NCBI GenBank assembly: GCA_012927625.1
Contig: JABBOV010000002.1
Location: 1-64,000 of the forward strand
Direction of reading: 5' to 3'
DNA: 64,000 bases
Origin: Glaciimonas sp.
GTDB lineage: Bacteria; Pseudomonadota; Gammaproteobacteria; Burkholderiales; Burkholderiaceae_D
Shown: positions 52,510 through 61,961 of the stretch, in pieces
How the letters are laid out: every line of letters begins with the position of its first letter
How positions within the stretch are numbered: the stretch's first letter is position 1
Notes under the pieces: model-generated
Seen by the model: only the letters and a program-made list of their open reading frames with translations
The model's database searches: none
Told to the model about the DNA's origin: nothing
Translations under genes and position numbers: made by a program

Positions 52510-53574
52510 ATGGCAATTCGATTCCTCTCGCGCGTCATCTCCCTGCCGTTCCTGCGCGCACTGCTGATCGCACTGAGCGCCGCCGGTTTGTGCCTCTGGC
52601 TCAAAACTCCGTTGCCGTGGATGATCGGCCCGATCATTGCCACCGCCGCCGCGCGTATGGCCGGGCTCGACCTGCAAGCGCCGGTGCAGGTGCGCGAGGC
52701 CGGGCAATGGGCCATCGGCACCGCGCTCGGCCTGTACTTCACGCCGACCGTGATCCACGTTTTATCGTCTTATGTCGGTACTATCGCCGTTGGTGTGGTG
52801 TTCGCGCTGCTGCTGGGCGCCGGTTGCGGCTGGCTGCTGCACCGGATTACCGGCGTCGACAGCACTACCGCCTTTTTCGCAATGGCCACTGGCGGCGCAT
52901 CCGAAATGGCGACCCAGGGCGAGCGACATGGCGCGCTGGTGGATCGGGTCGCCGCTGCGCACAGTCTGCGCATCATGCTGGTGGTGCTCATCATCCCGTT
53001 CGGCTTCAAGTTCGCCCACGTGCACGGCATGGATCCTTATGTGCAAGGCACCAAGATGGTGGATTTGCCCGGGCTATTGATTCTGATCGGATTGACTTGC
53101 TGCGGCGCTTTTTTGCTGCGGCGGCTGCGCTGGCCGAATGCCTGGGTTATCGGCCCGCTGTTCATCGCCATCGCGTTGACGGCATTCGAGGTGCATTTGT
53201 CGGCGTTGCCGCAATGGATGATCAACTGCGGCCAGTTATTCATCGGTGTATCGCTGGGCACCCGCTTCACGCCGGCCTTTTTGCATACCGCGCCGCGCTA
53301 CCTTACAGGCGTCGCTCTGTGCAGCATCACCGCGATCGTGGTGGCGGCCGGTTTCGGCCTGTTGCTGGCAGCCTGGTCCGGCATCCATCCCGCTACCGCA
53401 ATCTTGGCTACTTCGCCTGGCGGTATCGCCGAAATGTCGCTGACTGCTAAAAATCTACAGCTCGGAGTGCCGATTGTGACCGCATTCCATGTGATACGGA
53501 TGACCACGCTGGTACTGTCAATCGGACCGCTGTTTCGATTAGTAAAATTCATAAAAAACAGGGGTATAACATAA
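52510..53574 (+). CDS. AbrB-family (COG3180) membrane protein
   Basis: 354 residues, about ten helices in two homologous halves: KTPLPWMIGPIIATAAARMAG...GQWAIGTALGLYFTP in the first and RWPNAWVIGPLFIAIALTAF...GQLFIGVSLGTRFTP in the second. Family members are integral membrane proteins sometimes linked to ammonia-monooxygenase-like or transport roles; despite the name they are not DNA-binding. It follows the ABC operon by 107 bp and may work with it as an exporter or accessory. Confidence 0.85.
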   Translation: MAIRFLSRVISLPFLRALLIALSAAGLCLWLKTPLPWMIGPIIATAAARMAGLDLQAPVQVREAGQWAIGTALGLYFTPTVIHVLSSYVGTIAVGVVFALLLGAGCGWLLHRITGVDSTTAFFAMATGGASEMATQGERHGALVDRVAAAHSLRIMLVVLIIPFGFKFAHVHGMDPYVQGTKMVDLPGLLILIGLTCCGAFLLRRLRWPNAWVIGPLFIAIALTAFEVHLSALPQWMINCGQLFIGVSLGTRFTPAFLHTAPRYLTGVALCSITAIVVAAGFGLLLAAWSGIHPATAILATSPGGIAEMSLTAKNLQLGVPIVTAFHVIRMTTLVLSIGPLFRLVKFIKNRGIT

Positions 53575-53620
53575 AATATGCTGTTATTCGCATATTTTAT
53601 ATGCGTATCTTAAATATGCT
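53561..53620 (+). repeat. GGAGTAT-type repeat, copy 5 (divergent)
   Basis: GGGGTATAACATAAAATATG, CTGTTATTCGCAT, ATTTTATATGCG and a TTAAATATGC end; it overlaps the last codons of the AbrB-family gene. It contains several CATAT/ATATG dyads. The match to the other copies is weaker. Confidence 0.3.
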
Positions 53621-53873
53621 GCATTCAGTATATTAAAATTTATCAACTGTTCCTTACCCTGCAATACGTAACCGAACACGCATGGCAAATTCCTGACCCG
53701 CTGGAAAAAACCGCGCTAACACGCAGCGCCCGGATTTTTCGCCATTGCCGCGTTTGCCCTTTTTCCACAAAGACAGCATACTCAATGCTACATTTCTAAA
53801 AAGCATGATTGGTGCGATCCCAGTCATCGAACGGTTTCAGACCCACACCATATAGAAGGGTAAGGTTTCCAAA

Positions 53874-55631
53874 TTGCCATCCAGTTCACTACCGCACCCT
53901 GAAGCAAACTATCGTCGTGCGCTGGCAAGCCTGATGGAAGCTGCCGGCGACATGGTTCTCAGGCTGAACTATCAGGGTGAGATCTTGTATGCCAGCCAGC
54001 GCACTATCGACCTGATTAACTCAGAGCGGGATCTGATCGGCAGCACGCTGTCGGAACTGGTTTGCGCCGCGCAACAAGACGCGCTGCACAGAGCGCTGGC
54101 AGACGCCACCACAACCCGACATTCCGACCGCGTCAAGCTGCGCATCAGGACCCGCGATGCACTGCTCTGGTTAGACTTTCAACTATCGGCTTACACCACA
54201 CCAAACGATACCGTGGAGTTACTTGCAGTTGGCCGCGACATGTCGAGTACTCATGCAACCGAAGCGCGCCTGCGCCACATTGCCACGCATGACACCTTGA
54301 CCGGATTGCCGAACCGGGCACTGCTATCGGACCGGCTACGTATGGCCATCGCCCAGGCGCGCCGCAGCGGCCAAGGATTTTCCGTAGCCACACTGGATCT
54401 CGATGGGTTCAAGAAAGTCAATGACGGCCTGGGACATCCAATCGGCGATGCGCTGTTGCGGGTAGCCAGTGCCAGACTGATCAAGGCTTTGCGCAATAGC
54501 GATACGCTGGCGCGCATCGGCGGCGACGAATTCGTCGCCATCATGCCCGGCGCGGTGAGTAGCGCCGACATCAAGCTTGTTAGCGGCCGACTGATGTCGG
54601 CCATGCAAGCACCGTTCGAAGTGCAGGGCAATACGCTGTACGTAAGCGCCTCAGTCGGAGTTGCCGTGTATCCTGAGCATGGCGAGGATGAAGTTGAACT
54701 GCTGGCCCATGCGGACGCCGCCATGTACCGAGCAAAAGAGACCGGCAAAGCATGCTGCGTGGTGTATAACAGCGTCCAGATCGGCCAACCGGAACATGAT
54801 CTATCGTTGGAAGCGGCAATGTTTCAGGCCGTCACGAATGGCGAATTTTTTCTCGATTATCAGCCCATCGTCGATACCCAGACCCGCCAGATACAAGGCT
54901 TTGAAACACTGATGCGTTGGCTGCGCCCGGGTCTGGGCATGGTGCCGCCCAGTCGTTTCATCCCGGTCGCAGAGGCCAACGGCCTCATCAATCTGCTCGG
55001 CGCCTGGGCGCTCAAGGCTTCCTGCGTCCAACTCAAGAGTTTCGAGGAGGTCGCCAAACGTCCACTGTACATCTCGGTCAATGTCAGCCCCAGACAATTC
55101 CGTCAACCGCAATTCCTGGAGTTGCTGGACCAGGCCATTGCTTTCTCAGGAATTGCCGGCGACCAACTGGTGCTGGAGATTACGGAAAGCACGTTGATGA
55201 CCGATCCGCTGCAAGCTGAAGCCATCTTGCACCAAATCGTCGCGCGCAAAGTACGCATCTCGATCGATGATTTTGGCACCGGTTACTCGTCGCTGGCTTA
55301 TCTGAAGCGGTTCCCGATTGCAATTCTAAAAATCGACCGGGCTTTCATCAAGGATCTGCCCGCATCGGAAAAGGATGCAGCTATCTGCAACACGATCATG
55401 AGCCTGGCCCGCCATTTGCACTTAACGGTCGTAGCCGAAGGGGTGGAGACTGAGCCGCAACTCCAGTTCCTGCTTGACCGGCGCTGCAGCTACATTCAGG
55501 GCTACCTGACCGGCAAGCCAATGTCACCACACAGCGTGCTGACAGCTTTGGCAGAAGCCAGCATTCCTGCACAACCAATACGCGCGGCGGGGGCTGAAAC
55601 CGCGCCTGACTTATCTCAAACAACTCGGTGA
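53874..55631 (+). CDS. PAS-GGDEF-EAL bifunctional-type c-di-GMP protein
   Basis: 585 residues from a TTG at 53874 with AAGG upstream; the first in-frame ATG is about 20 residues on. One PAS domain (about 15-130), GGDEF domain with an intact RIGGDEF and an RNSD I-site, and an EAL domain whose motif is ETL (FETLMRW) while other residues remain (NVSPRQF, EITES, SIDDFGTGYSS, LKIDRAF). Cyclase activity is expected; phosphodiesterase activity is possible. Its TGA overlaps the GTG of the HDOD gene, so the two are coupled. Confidence 0.88.
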   Translation: MPSSSLPHPEANYRRALASLMEAAGDMVLRLNYQGEILYASQRTIDLINSERDLIGSTLSELVCAAQQDALHRALADATTTRHSDRVKLRIRTRDALLWLDFQLSAYTTPNDTVELLAVGRDMSSTHATEARLRHIATHDTLTGLPNRALLSDRLRMAIAQARRSGQGFSVATLDLDGFKKVNDGLGHPIGDALLRVASARLIKALRNSDTLARIGGDEFVAIMPGAVSSADIKLVSGRLMSAMQAPFEVQGNTLYVSASVGVAVYPEHGEDEVELLAHADAAMYRAKETGKACCVVYNSVQIGQPEHDLSLEAAMFQAVTNGEFFLDYQPIVDTQTRQIQGFETLMRWLRPGLGMVPPSRFIPVAEANGLINLLGAWALKASCVQLKSFEEVAKRPLYISVNVSPRQFRQPQFLELLDQAIAFSGIAGDQLVLEITESTLMTDPLQAEAILHQIVARKVRISIDDFGTGYSSLAYLKRFPIAILKIDRAFIKDLPASEKDAAICNTIMSLARHLHLTVVAEGVETEPQLQFLLDRRCSYIQGYLTGKPMSPHSVLTALAEASIPAQPIRAAGAETAPDLSQTTR

Positions 55632-57142
55632 TCACGATCATGCATACTCCCGATGCCCCCAATGCCGATAAAACCCTGGACCTCATCTGGGAGCGCATCA
55701 GGCAGCGTGGCGACCTTCCTGGGTTCACCAAAGCCATCAGCGCCGTACTGGGTGCCATGCACGGTGAAGAGGAGCGGGAATTCAACATGACGCAAACCGT
55801 GATGTCCGACCCGGGACTGACCCAGAAAGTGCTGCGACTTGCCAATAGCGCGATGTACTCTGCCTTTGGTCAAAGCGTCGGTACCGTGTCAAAGGCAGTC
55901 GCGGTGTTGGGAACGCAAACCATCGGCCACCTGGCGCTGGGTTCCAAGCTCATTGATGAGTTGTCAGCCACCGCCCCTGATACCGTCGGCGCTCGCCTTG
56001 AAATGGAAAAAGCATTGTTAGCCGGGCATGTGGCACGCCAAGTCACCAGCAGCGCCAATCGCCATCATGCCGAAGAAGCGGTCGTCTGCTCAATGCTGCA
56101 TATGCTAGGCCGAATGATGGTGGCATTTTATTTACCTGATCGCTGGCTGCAGGCACAGCAAGACAGCGAAAAAACAAAACGGCACCCGGATCTGGTGGCG
56201 CAGGAAATACTGGGGCTCTCACTGGAAGAAATTGGTCGTACTATCGCACAACGCTGGGGGCTGCCCAATAGCCTGATCAACAGCATGCGCATGGTTGAAC
56301 CAATGGCATTGGCGCCAAATGAAAAAATACCCCATGCTGAATGGCTGGCTGCGATATCAAGTATGACCAGCCAGTGCGCAAGTGCTCTGTGCCAGGACGA
56401 CGCTTCGAGCGACACCGAAATTCTGCGGCTTGCCGACGCTTATGCCGGCATGCTTGGGATCGATACTGCCGTAGTGCTGAAGGCGACAGAAAGTGCGAAA
56501 AAAACAGCCGAATCCGAATTACGCGCAATCCACAGCACCAAACATAGTAATGCCGAAAAGCGTTCCCGCTCCAAAGCCGTTTCAGTTGAACCGGCGGCCG
56601 TCAGCATATTGCAACAAGGCGTGACCGACATGCGCGCCATCGTTGATAGTGCAACGCCCAGCCAAATGCTGGAGATGGGACTGGAAACGTTGTATCAGGG
56701 GCTCAATTTCAGACGTGCAATTGCTTTTTTGCGGAATATCAAAGAAGCACAATACTCGGCCAAAATGGGCTTCGGCGCAGGCGTGTCGGCGCTGATCCCG
56801 CAACTGATATTCCACGATGTCTATCAGGCTGACGTGTTTCATGCCGCGCTGGCCAGCGACCGCATCATTTTTGTAGAGAATGCACAAGATCCCAAGTTTG
56901 CCGCCAAGTTGCCGCTCTGGTGGCAGAACGGCTTGTCCGCTGCCACCGGTTTTATAATCTTGCCGCTAACCATCAACCGCCAGCCAGTGGGCTTTATGTA
57001 TGGTGACTGGAGCAATGTAGCGCCCAACACCAAACCGAACTCCGTAGAATTTATCCTCTTGAACGACTTACGCGCCCTGGTCACGGGAACGGCAGAACGA
57101 CGTAACACAACAACGACCTTCAGTGCGCCTGCAACGCATTGA
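55628..57142 (+). CDS. HDOD-domain protein with a GAF-like C-terminus
   Basis: 504 residues from GTG 55628 (ATG at 55640 is the alternative). HDOD region about 30-290: VMSDPGLTQKVLRLANSAMYSAFG, VLGTQTIGHLAL, ARQVTSSANRHHAEEAVVCSMLHMLGRMMVAFYLP. A charged linker follows (about 290-330), then a GAF-like sensory domain (about 340-490, LEMGLETLYQGLNFRRAIAFLRN). HDOD proteins lack catalytic HD residues and act as signalling adaptors, often with GGDEF/EAL proteins, as here by a 4-bp overlap. Confidence 0.87.
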   Translation: MITIMHTPDAPNADKTLDLIWERIRQRGDLPGFTKAISAVLGAMHGEEEREFNMTQTVMSDPGLTQKVLRLANSAMYSAFGQSVGTVSKAVAVLGTQTIGHLALGSKLIDELSATAPDTVGARLEMEKALLAGHVARQVTSSANRHHAEEAVVCSMLHMLGRMMVAFYLPDRWLQAQQDSEKTKRHPDLVAQEILGLSLEEIGRTIAQRWGLPNSLINSMRMVEPMALAPNEKIPHAEWLAAISSMTSQCASALCQDDASSDTEILRLADAYAGMLGIDTAVVLKATESAKKTAESELRAIHSTKHSNAEKRSRSKAVSVEPAAVSILQQGVTDMRAIVDSATPSQMLEMGLETLYQGLNFRRAIAFLRNIKEAQYSAKMGFGAGVSALIPQLIFHDVYQADVFHAALASDRIIFVENAQDPKFAAKLPLWWQNGLSAATGFIILPLTINRQPVGFMYGDWSNVAPNTKPNSVEFILLNDLRALVTGTAERRNTTTTFSAPATH

Positions 57143-57243
57143 TCAAAAACCAACACTCCGATTGAATTTTCGCCCTTCTGGACGCTCGGTGACACAACAA
57201 CGGCTCGTTGAGTGTGGACGCAAACTTCCTCCAACCAACCAGT

Positions 57244-58134
57244 TCAACCGCGCAAGCGCGCCAGTAAGCCATCTAACGCATCCAAGTCGGCAAAATCGAT
57301 AATAAGCTGGCCACGGTTTTTAACGCTGCTCTTAATCGTTACGGCCGTCGCCAGCAAATCGGACAACTCCTCTTCCAGTCGGGTAATATCCCGTGATTTT
57401 TCCCGGCTTTTTGCTTTACCGTCCCGGATCTCAGACTGCGCCAATACTGTCCGTTGCACTAATTTTTCCGCCTCACGCACCGATAGGCGCTTGGCCACGA
57501 TAGAGTTTGCCAGCGTAATCTGGGTCGCAGCATCGACTGCTAGCAAAGCGCGCGCGTGGCCCATATCGATATCGCCGGCCATCAACATGGTTTGCGTCGT
57601 TTGCGCCAGATTCAACAAGCGCAACAGGTTTGAAACTGCACTGCGTGAACGTCCCACCGCACCAGCCGCCTGTTCGTGGGTAAAATCGAATTCGGTAATC
57701 AACCGATGAATTCCTTGCGCCTCCTCCAGTGGATTGAGGTCTTCGCGCTGGATGTTTTCAATTAGCGCCATGGCTGCTGCGGCCAGATCGTCAACTTCCT
57801 TGATCAGTACCGGAATGACGTCGAGCCCTGCCAGCTGCACGGCGCGAAAACGTCGTTCACCGGCGATAATCTCGAATTTCTCAGCGCCGTTTTCGCGCCC
57901 GATTCGACGCACTAAAATGGGCTGTAAAACGCCCTGCTCCCTGATCGAGGCGGCAAGTTCATCCAAGGCGCCCTCATCCATACGAGTGCGCGGTTGATAT
58001 TTCCCGACCTGCAATTGCGTCACGGATAGAATGGAAGGGATTCCGACCGCAGATGATTGTGTATCAGGGTCATTCAAGCCACCCAGCAAGGCGTCGAGGC
58101 CACGCCCCAAGCCTTTTTGTTTTTTCGTCGCCAT
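57244..58134 (-). CDS. parB: Chromosome-partitioning protein ParB
   Basis: 296 residues. MATKKQKGLGRGLDALLGG start, ParB/Srx CTPase domain with GERRFRAVQLAG (C-motif), central HTH DFTHEQAAGAVGRSRSAVSNLLRLL for parS binding and a C-terminal dimerisation region ending FADLDALDGLLARLRG. It loads onto the parS sites at 61782 and 61865 upstream of mnmG. It starts 9 bp after the parA stop. Confidence 0.96.
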   Translation of the reverse strand: MATKKQKGLGRGLDALLGGLNDPDTQSSAVGIPSILSVTQLQVGKYQPRTRMDEGALDELAASIREQGVLQPILVRRIGRENGAEKFEIIAGERRFRAVQLAGLDVIPVLIKEVDDLAAAAMALIENIQREDLNPLEEAQGIHRLITEFDFTHEQAAGAVGRSRSAVSNLLRLLNLAQTTQTMLMAGDIDMGHARALLAVDAATQITLANSIVAKRLSVREAEKLVQRTVLAQSEIRDGKAKSREKSRDITRLEEELSDLLATAVTIKSSVKNRGQLIIDFADLDALDGLLARLRG

Positions 58135-58143
58135 AATCGCTCT

Positions 58144-58914
58144 TTACATTAATTTTATTCGTTGAACCAGCTCTGCGCCAAAGGCAATATACGCCTGAGC
58201 CCCTTTCGAGGCGGGATCGAAGTTGACCCCGGGCACTCCGTAGGAAGGCGCTTCTGCCAACCGCACGTTGCGCGGGATGATGCTTTTAAAAACCTTGTCG
58301 CCGAAATGCTGCTCAAGTTGGGTCGAAACCTGTTCCGACAAGCTCATGCGCGCATCAAACATCACCCGCAACAGACCGATGATGCTGAGGTCTGGATTCA
58401 GATTTGCATGTACTTTTTTGATGGTATTAACCAAATCGGACAAGCCTTCCAGCGCATAATATTCGCACTGCATCGGGATAATCACGCCATGTGCGGCGCA
58501 CAATCCGTTTAGTGTCAACATCGACAGTGCCGGCGGGCAATCTATCAGGATGAAATCGTATTCGGCAGCGACTAGCGCCAGTGCGGCCTTTAGGCGTTTT
58601 TCGCGGTTTTCCAGTTCGACCATTTCTACTTCGGCGCCAGCCAACTCCCGATTGGCCGGCAATACGTCGAATTCCCCGGTTTCGGAAACCAACCGGGCCG
58701 ACGCCACATCCGACATGCCGAGCAACACTTCATAAACCGAAGCGCGCAGTTTGGCCTTGTTGATGCCTGCCCCCATAGTTGCATTGCCCTGTGGATCGAG
58801 GTCAACCAATAGCACGCGCTGGCCGATTTTTGTCAGTGCAGCAGACAAATTGACCGTGGTGGTGGTTTTACCGACTCCGCCCTTTTGATTTGCTATACAA
58901 AAAATTTTTGCCAT
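58144..58914 (-). CDS. parA: Chromosome-partitioning ATPase ParA
   Basis: 256 residues. Deviant Walker A KGGVGKTTTTVNL at about 10-22, Walker A' region LLVDLDPQGNATMGAG, and Walker B FILIDCPPALSMLTLNGL. It forms ATP-dependent gradients on the nucleoid that move ParB-parS complexes. It sits in the usual mnmG-rsmG-parA-parB order, 164 bp after rsmG. Confidence 0.96.
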   Translation of the reverse strand: MAKIFCIANQKGGVGKTTTTVNLSAALTKIGQRVLLVDLDPQGNATMGAGINKAKLRASVYEVLLGMSDVASARLVSETGEFDVLPANRELAGAEVEMVELENREKRLKAALALVAAEYDFILIDCPPALSMLTLNGLCAAHGVIIPMQCEYYALEGLSDLVNTIKKVHANLNPDLSIIGLLRVMFDARMSLSEQVSTQLEQHFGDKVFKSIIPRNVRLAEAPSYGVPGVNFDPASKGAQAYIAFGAELVQRIKLM

Positions 58915-59078
58915 GGAGTCGCTTTAATTAATCGTAAATTTGATGCCGAAACCGGCCTGGGACAGTGTAGCCATGAACATCGGCAACGTAGGGATCAAGC
59001 CAGAGTATTGCGCTATGCTGCACATTAGTCTCTTTCATCCTGTATTTTTGGCAGGAGGTTGAGCCAGGTAATGCCAGT

Positions 59079-59729
59079 TTAATTTTGATTACGCTCTATG
59101 AAAATCAAATGCCGTTGCGCCTGCAAGCCCGGTACCGTCAGAGCGCGCACTTCTTGTACCACCCAACCAGCCGGCAGGCGCAATAGTTCCTGCTGCGGAT
59201 TGACCCCTTTCATGGCGACGAAACGGCCACCCGGCGCCAGTAAGTGGCCCGACCAACTGATAAAGTCAGCCAACTCTGCAAAAGCGCGTGATGTGATAGC
59301 CTCGAATTTGTGCGCCACCTGCAACTGCTCTACTCTTCCAGTATGGACAGTAACGTTGATTAAACCGAGCTCCGCCTTGGCCTGCGTCAGAAAAGCAGTT
59401 TTTTTGTGCACCGTATCGATCATTGAAACCTGCATGTCAGGGCGCACAATTGCCAGCACGATGCCCGGCAAGCCGCCACCGGCACCAACATCCAGAATAT
59501 TTCTTACGCGATCGAAAGCCACAACAACCGCGAGCGAATCAAGCAAATGCTGGGTCACCATCTGGGCTGGGTCGCGCACCGCAGTCAAGTTGTAGACCGC
59601 ATTCCATTTAATTAGCAACGCCAGATAATCTATCAACAAGTCAATTTGGCACGCGCTCAAGTTTAGCTTCAGGCTGGCTGCCCCTTGGGCCAGCGTCGTT
59701 GTCAGGACGAGACGATTAAATACTTGCAT
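59079..59729 (-). CDS. rsmG: 16S rRNA m7G527 methyltransferase RsmG
   Basis: 216 residues. SAM-binding LDVGAGGGLPGIVLAIVRPD, substrate region YNLTAVRDPAQMVTQHLLDSLAV, and AITSRAFAELADFISW. It methylates G527 of 16S rRNA. It follows mnmG by 7 bp, the conserved operon arrangement near the chromosome origin. Confidence 0.95.
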   Translation of the reverse strand: MQVFNRLVLTTTLAQGAASLKLNLSACQIDLLIDYLALLIKWNAVYNLTAVRDPAQMVTQHLLDSLAVVVAFDRVRNILDVGAGGGLPGIVLAIVRPDMQVSMIDTVHKKTAFLTQAKAELGLINVTVHTGRVEQLQVAHKFEAITSRAFAELADFISWSGHLLAPGGRFVAMKGVNPQQELLRLPAGWVVQEVRALTVPGLQAQRHLIFIERNQN

Positions 59730-59736
59730 ACCTTCC

Positions 59737-61683
59737 TCACACGCCTAACTCGGTGTTTGTTGCCAGTGCGACAAACTGGTTGTAACCACGTTTTTTCAAA
59801 TGCACCAGCAACAACGATATAGCAGCCGGGGTGATACCGGAAATGCGCGAAGCCTGACCCAACGTCTCTGGACGCTGCTGATTAAGTTTTTGTTTGACTT
59901 CAATGGACAAGCCATTAACCTCCAGATAGTCGAACTGAGCCGGCATTATTAAATGTTCGAAATAGGCATGGCGCGTCACTTCTTTTGCTTGACGTTCGAT
60001 ATAGCCAGCATACTTAAGCTGAATTTCAACTTGCTCCTTGATTTCAGACTGGCCCTCCAACAGTGCCCCGGAGGCAGCTAGGGCCTGTCCTTCCAACCCG
60101 ACCAGTGTCATCAACCTATCGTAGCCAATGTCTGGGCGTCGCAACAGATCAGCCAGCGAATATTCGCGTTCGATCACCTTGCCTATGACACGCACTGCTT
60201 CTTCATCGGCCAGCATGCGTGGGCTAATCCAGGTTGACTTAAGTCTTTGTAATTCCAACACGATTGCTTCGCGTTTTTGTTCGAACTGCAGCCATTGCCT
60301 ATCGCTGACGCAACCCAGCGCGCGACCGATTTCCGTCAGGCGCATATCAGCGTTATCCTCGCGCAAACTCAGACGATATTCGGCACGACTGGTAAACATG
60401 CGGTATGGCTCTTGCACACCCTTGGTAACCAGGTCGTCCACCAAGACGCCCAAATAAGCTTGGTCGCGGCCCGGAGTCCAGGCTGCTTTTTCCTGCACCT
60501 GCAAAGCCGCATTCAAACCGGCTAACATCCCTTGCGCTGCGGCCTCTTCGTAACCGGTGGTGCCATTGATCTGACCGGCAAAAAATAAACCTTGAATCAA
60601 CTTGGTTTCCAGTGAAGCCTTCAATCCACGCGGATCGAAATAATCGTATTCAATCGCATAGCCGGGGCGCAGGATGTGGGCATTTTCCATTCCGCGCATC
60701 GATTGCACCAGTGCTATCTGGACATCAAATGGCAGGCTGGTTGAAATCCCGTTTGGATAAAACTCATTGGTGGTTAAGCCTTCCGGCTCCAGAAAAATCT
60801 GGTGCGATGCCTTGTCGGCGAAGCGATGTATCTTATCTTCGATCGAGGGACAGTAGCGTGGCCCGACACCTTCAATAACACCGGTGTACATCGGGCTGCG
60901 ATCGAGGCCGGCACGAACGATCTCATGCGTGCGTTCGTTGGTATGCGTAATCCAGCACGGCAATTGGGCCGGATGCATGGCAACTGCACCCATCACGGAA
61001 AAAACCGGAATCGGATTCAAATCGCCCGCCTGTTCCTGCATCATGGAAAAATCAATGCTGCGACCATCAATGCGCGGCGGCGTGCCGGTTTTCAGCCGCC
61101 CTTGTGGCAGCTTCAACTCTTTTAACCTGGCCGACAATGAGATTGCCGGAGGATCGCCGGCGCGCCCGGCCGCATAGTTATTCAGTCCAACGTGAATTTT
61201 CCCATCCAGGAAGGTACCCGCGGTCAGCACCACAGCACGGCTACGAAAACGGATGCCAATCTGCGTTACTGCGCCAACCACGCGATCACCCTCCACCATC
61301 AAGTCATCGACTGCCTGCTGGAATAGCCACAAATTGGGCTGATTCTCCAATCTGGAGCGTATTGCCTGCTTATACAAAATTCGGTCTGCTTGAGCTCGGG
61401 TGGCTCGTACTGCCGGGCCTTTGGATGAATTCAGGATGCGAAACTGGATACCAGCCTCATCGGTTGCAATCGCCATTGCGCCGCCCATCGCATCTATTTC
61501 GCGCACCAGATGACCCTTGCCAATACCGCCAATGGAAGGGTTACAAGACATCTGACCCAATGTTTCGATATTATGGGTAAGAAGTAATGTCTTTTGTCCC
61601 ATGCGAGCGGACGCAAGCGCAGCCTCGGTGCCGGCATGACCGCCACCGACGACAATGACATCAAATTCTTTGGGAAAATACAT
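59737..61683 (-). CDS. mnmG: tRNA uridine modification enzyme MnmG
   Basis: 648 residues from ATG 61683 (a TTG at 61695 is the alternative). FAD-binding [66 protein letters not shown] and [14 protein letters not shown]. With MnmE it makes the cmnm5 modification at wobble U34 using FAD, NADH and methylene-THF. First gene of the origin-proximal operon; parS sites lie just upstream. Confidence 0.96.
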   Translation of the reverse strand: MYFPKEFDVIVVGGGHAGTEAALASARMGQKTLLLTHNIETLGQMSCNPSIGGIGKGHLVREIDAMGGAMAIATDEAGIQFRILNSSKGPAVRATRAQADRILYKQAIRSRLENQPNLWLFQQAVDDLMVEGDRVVGAVTQIGIRFRSRAVVLTAGTFLDGKIHVGLNNYAAGRAGDPPAISLSARLKELKLPQGRLKTGTPPRIDGRSIDFSMMQEQAGDLNPIPVFSVMGAVAMHPAQLPCWITHTNERTHEIVRAGLDRSPMYTGVIEGVGPRYCPSIEDKIHRFADKASHQIFLEPEGLTTNEFYPNGISTSLPFDVQIALVQSMRGMENAHILRPGYAIEYDYFDPRGLKASLETKLIQGLFFAGQINGTTGYEEAAAQGMLAGLNAALQVQEKAAWTPGRDQAYLGVLVDDLVTKGVQEPYRMFTSRAEYRLSLREDNADMRLTEIGRALGCVSDRQWLQFEQKREAIVLELQRLKSTWISPRMLADEEAVRVIGKVIEREYSLADLLRRPDIGYDRLMTLVGLEGQALAASGALLEGQSEIKEQVEIQLKYAGYIERQAKEVTRHAYFEHLIMPAQFDYLEVNGLSIEVKQKLNQQRPETLGQASRISGITPAAISLLLVHLKKRGYNQFVALATNTELGV

Positions 61684-61781
61684 AATGCGTTTCAAGGAGG
61701 CGTGAGCAGAAGCAGAATTATAAGGTTTTTTAGTGCCACTATTATTATCACATTTAAATTTTACGGGAAATTTGCATATCC

Positions 61782-61797
61782 TGTTTCACGTGAAACA
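61782..61797. promoter_or_regulatory. parS centromere site 1
   Basis: TGTTTCACGTGAAACA is a perfect match to the conserved 16-bp bacterial parS palindrome bound by ParB. It lies about 100 bp upstream of mnmG in the intergenic region. Confidence 0.95.
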
Positions 61798-61864
61798 ATC
61801 AACATCTAATTTTGATATTGATTGACGCCAGTTCCCGAGTCTACAGAATCCAGCTCTCTAACAA

Positions 61865-61880
61865 TGTTTCACGTGAAACG
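61865..61880. promoter_or_regulatory. parS centromere site 2
   Basis: TGTTTCACGTGAAACG differs from the consensus only in the last base. Its start is 83 bp from the start of the first site. Confidence 0.92.
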
Positions 61881-61961
61881 CAGCACTTACATAGGGTATC
61901 GCTAATTAAAGTAATAGCCTGAAAAATTCATAACTACAACTAAACCAACAATGGAGATCAT

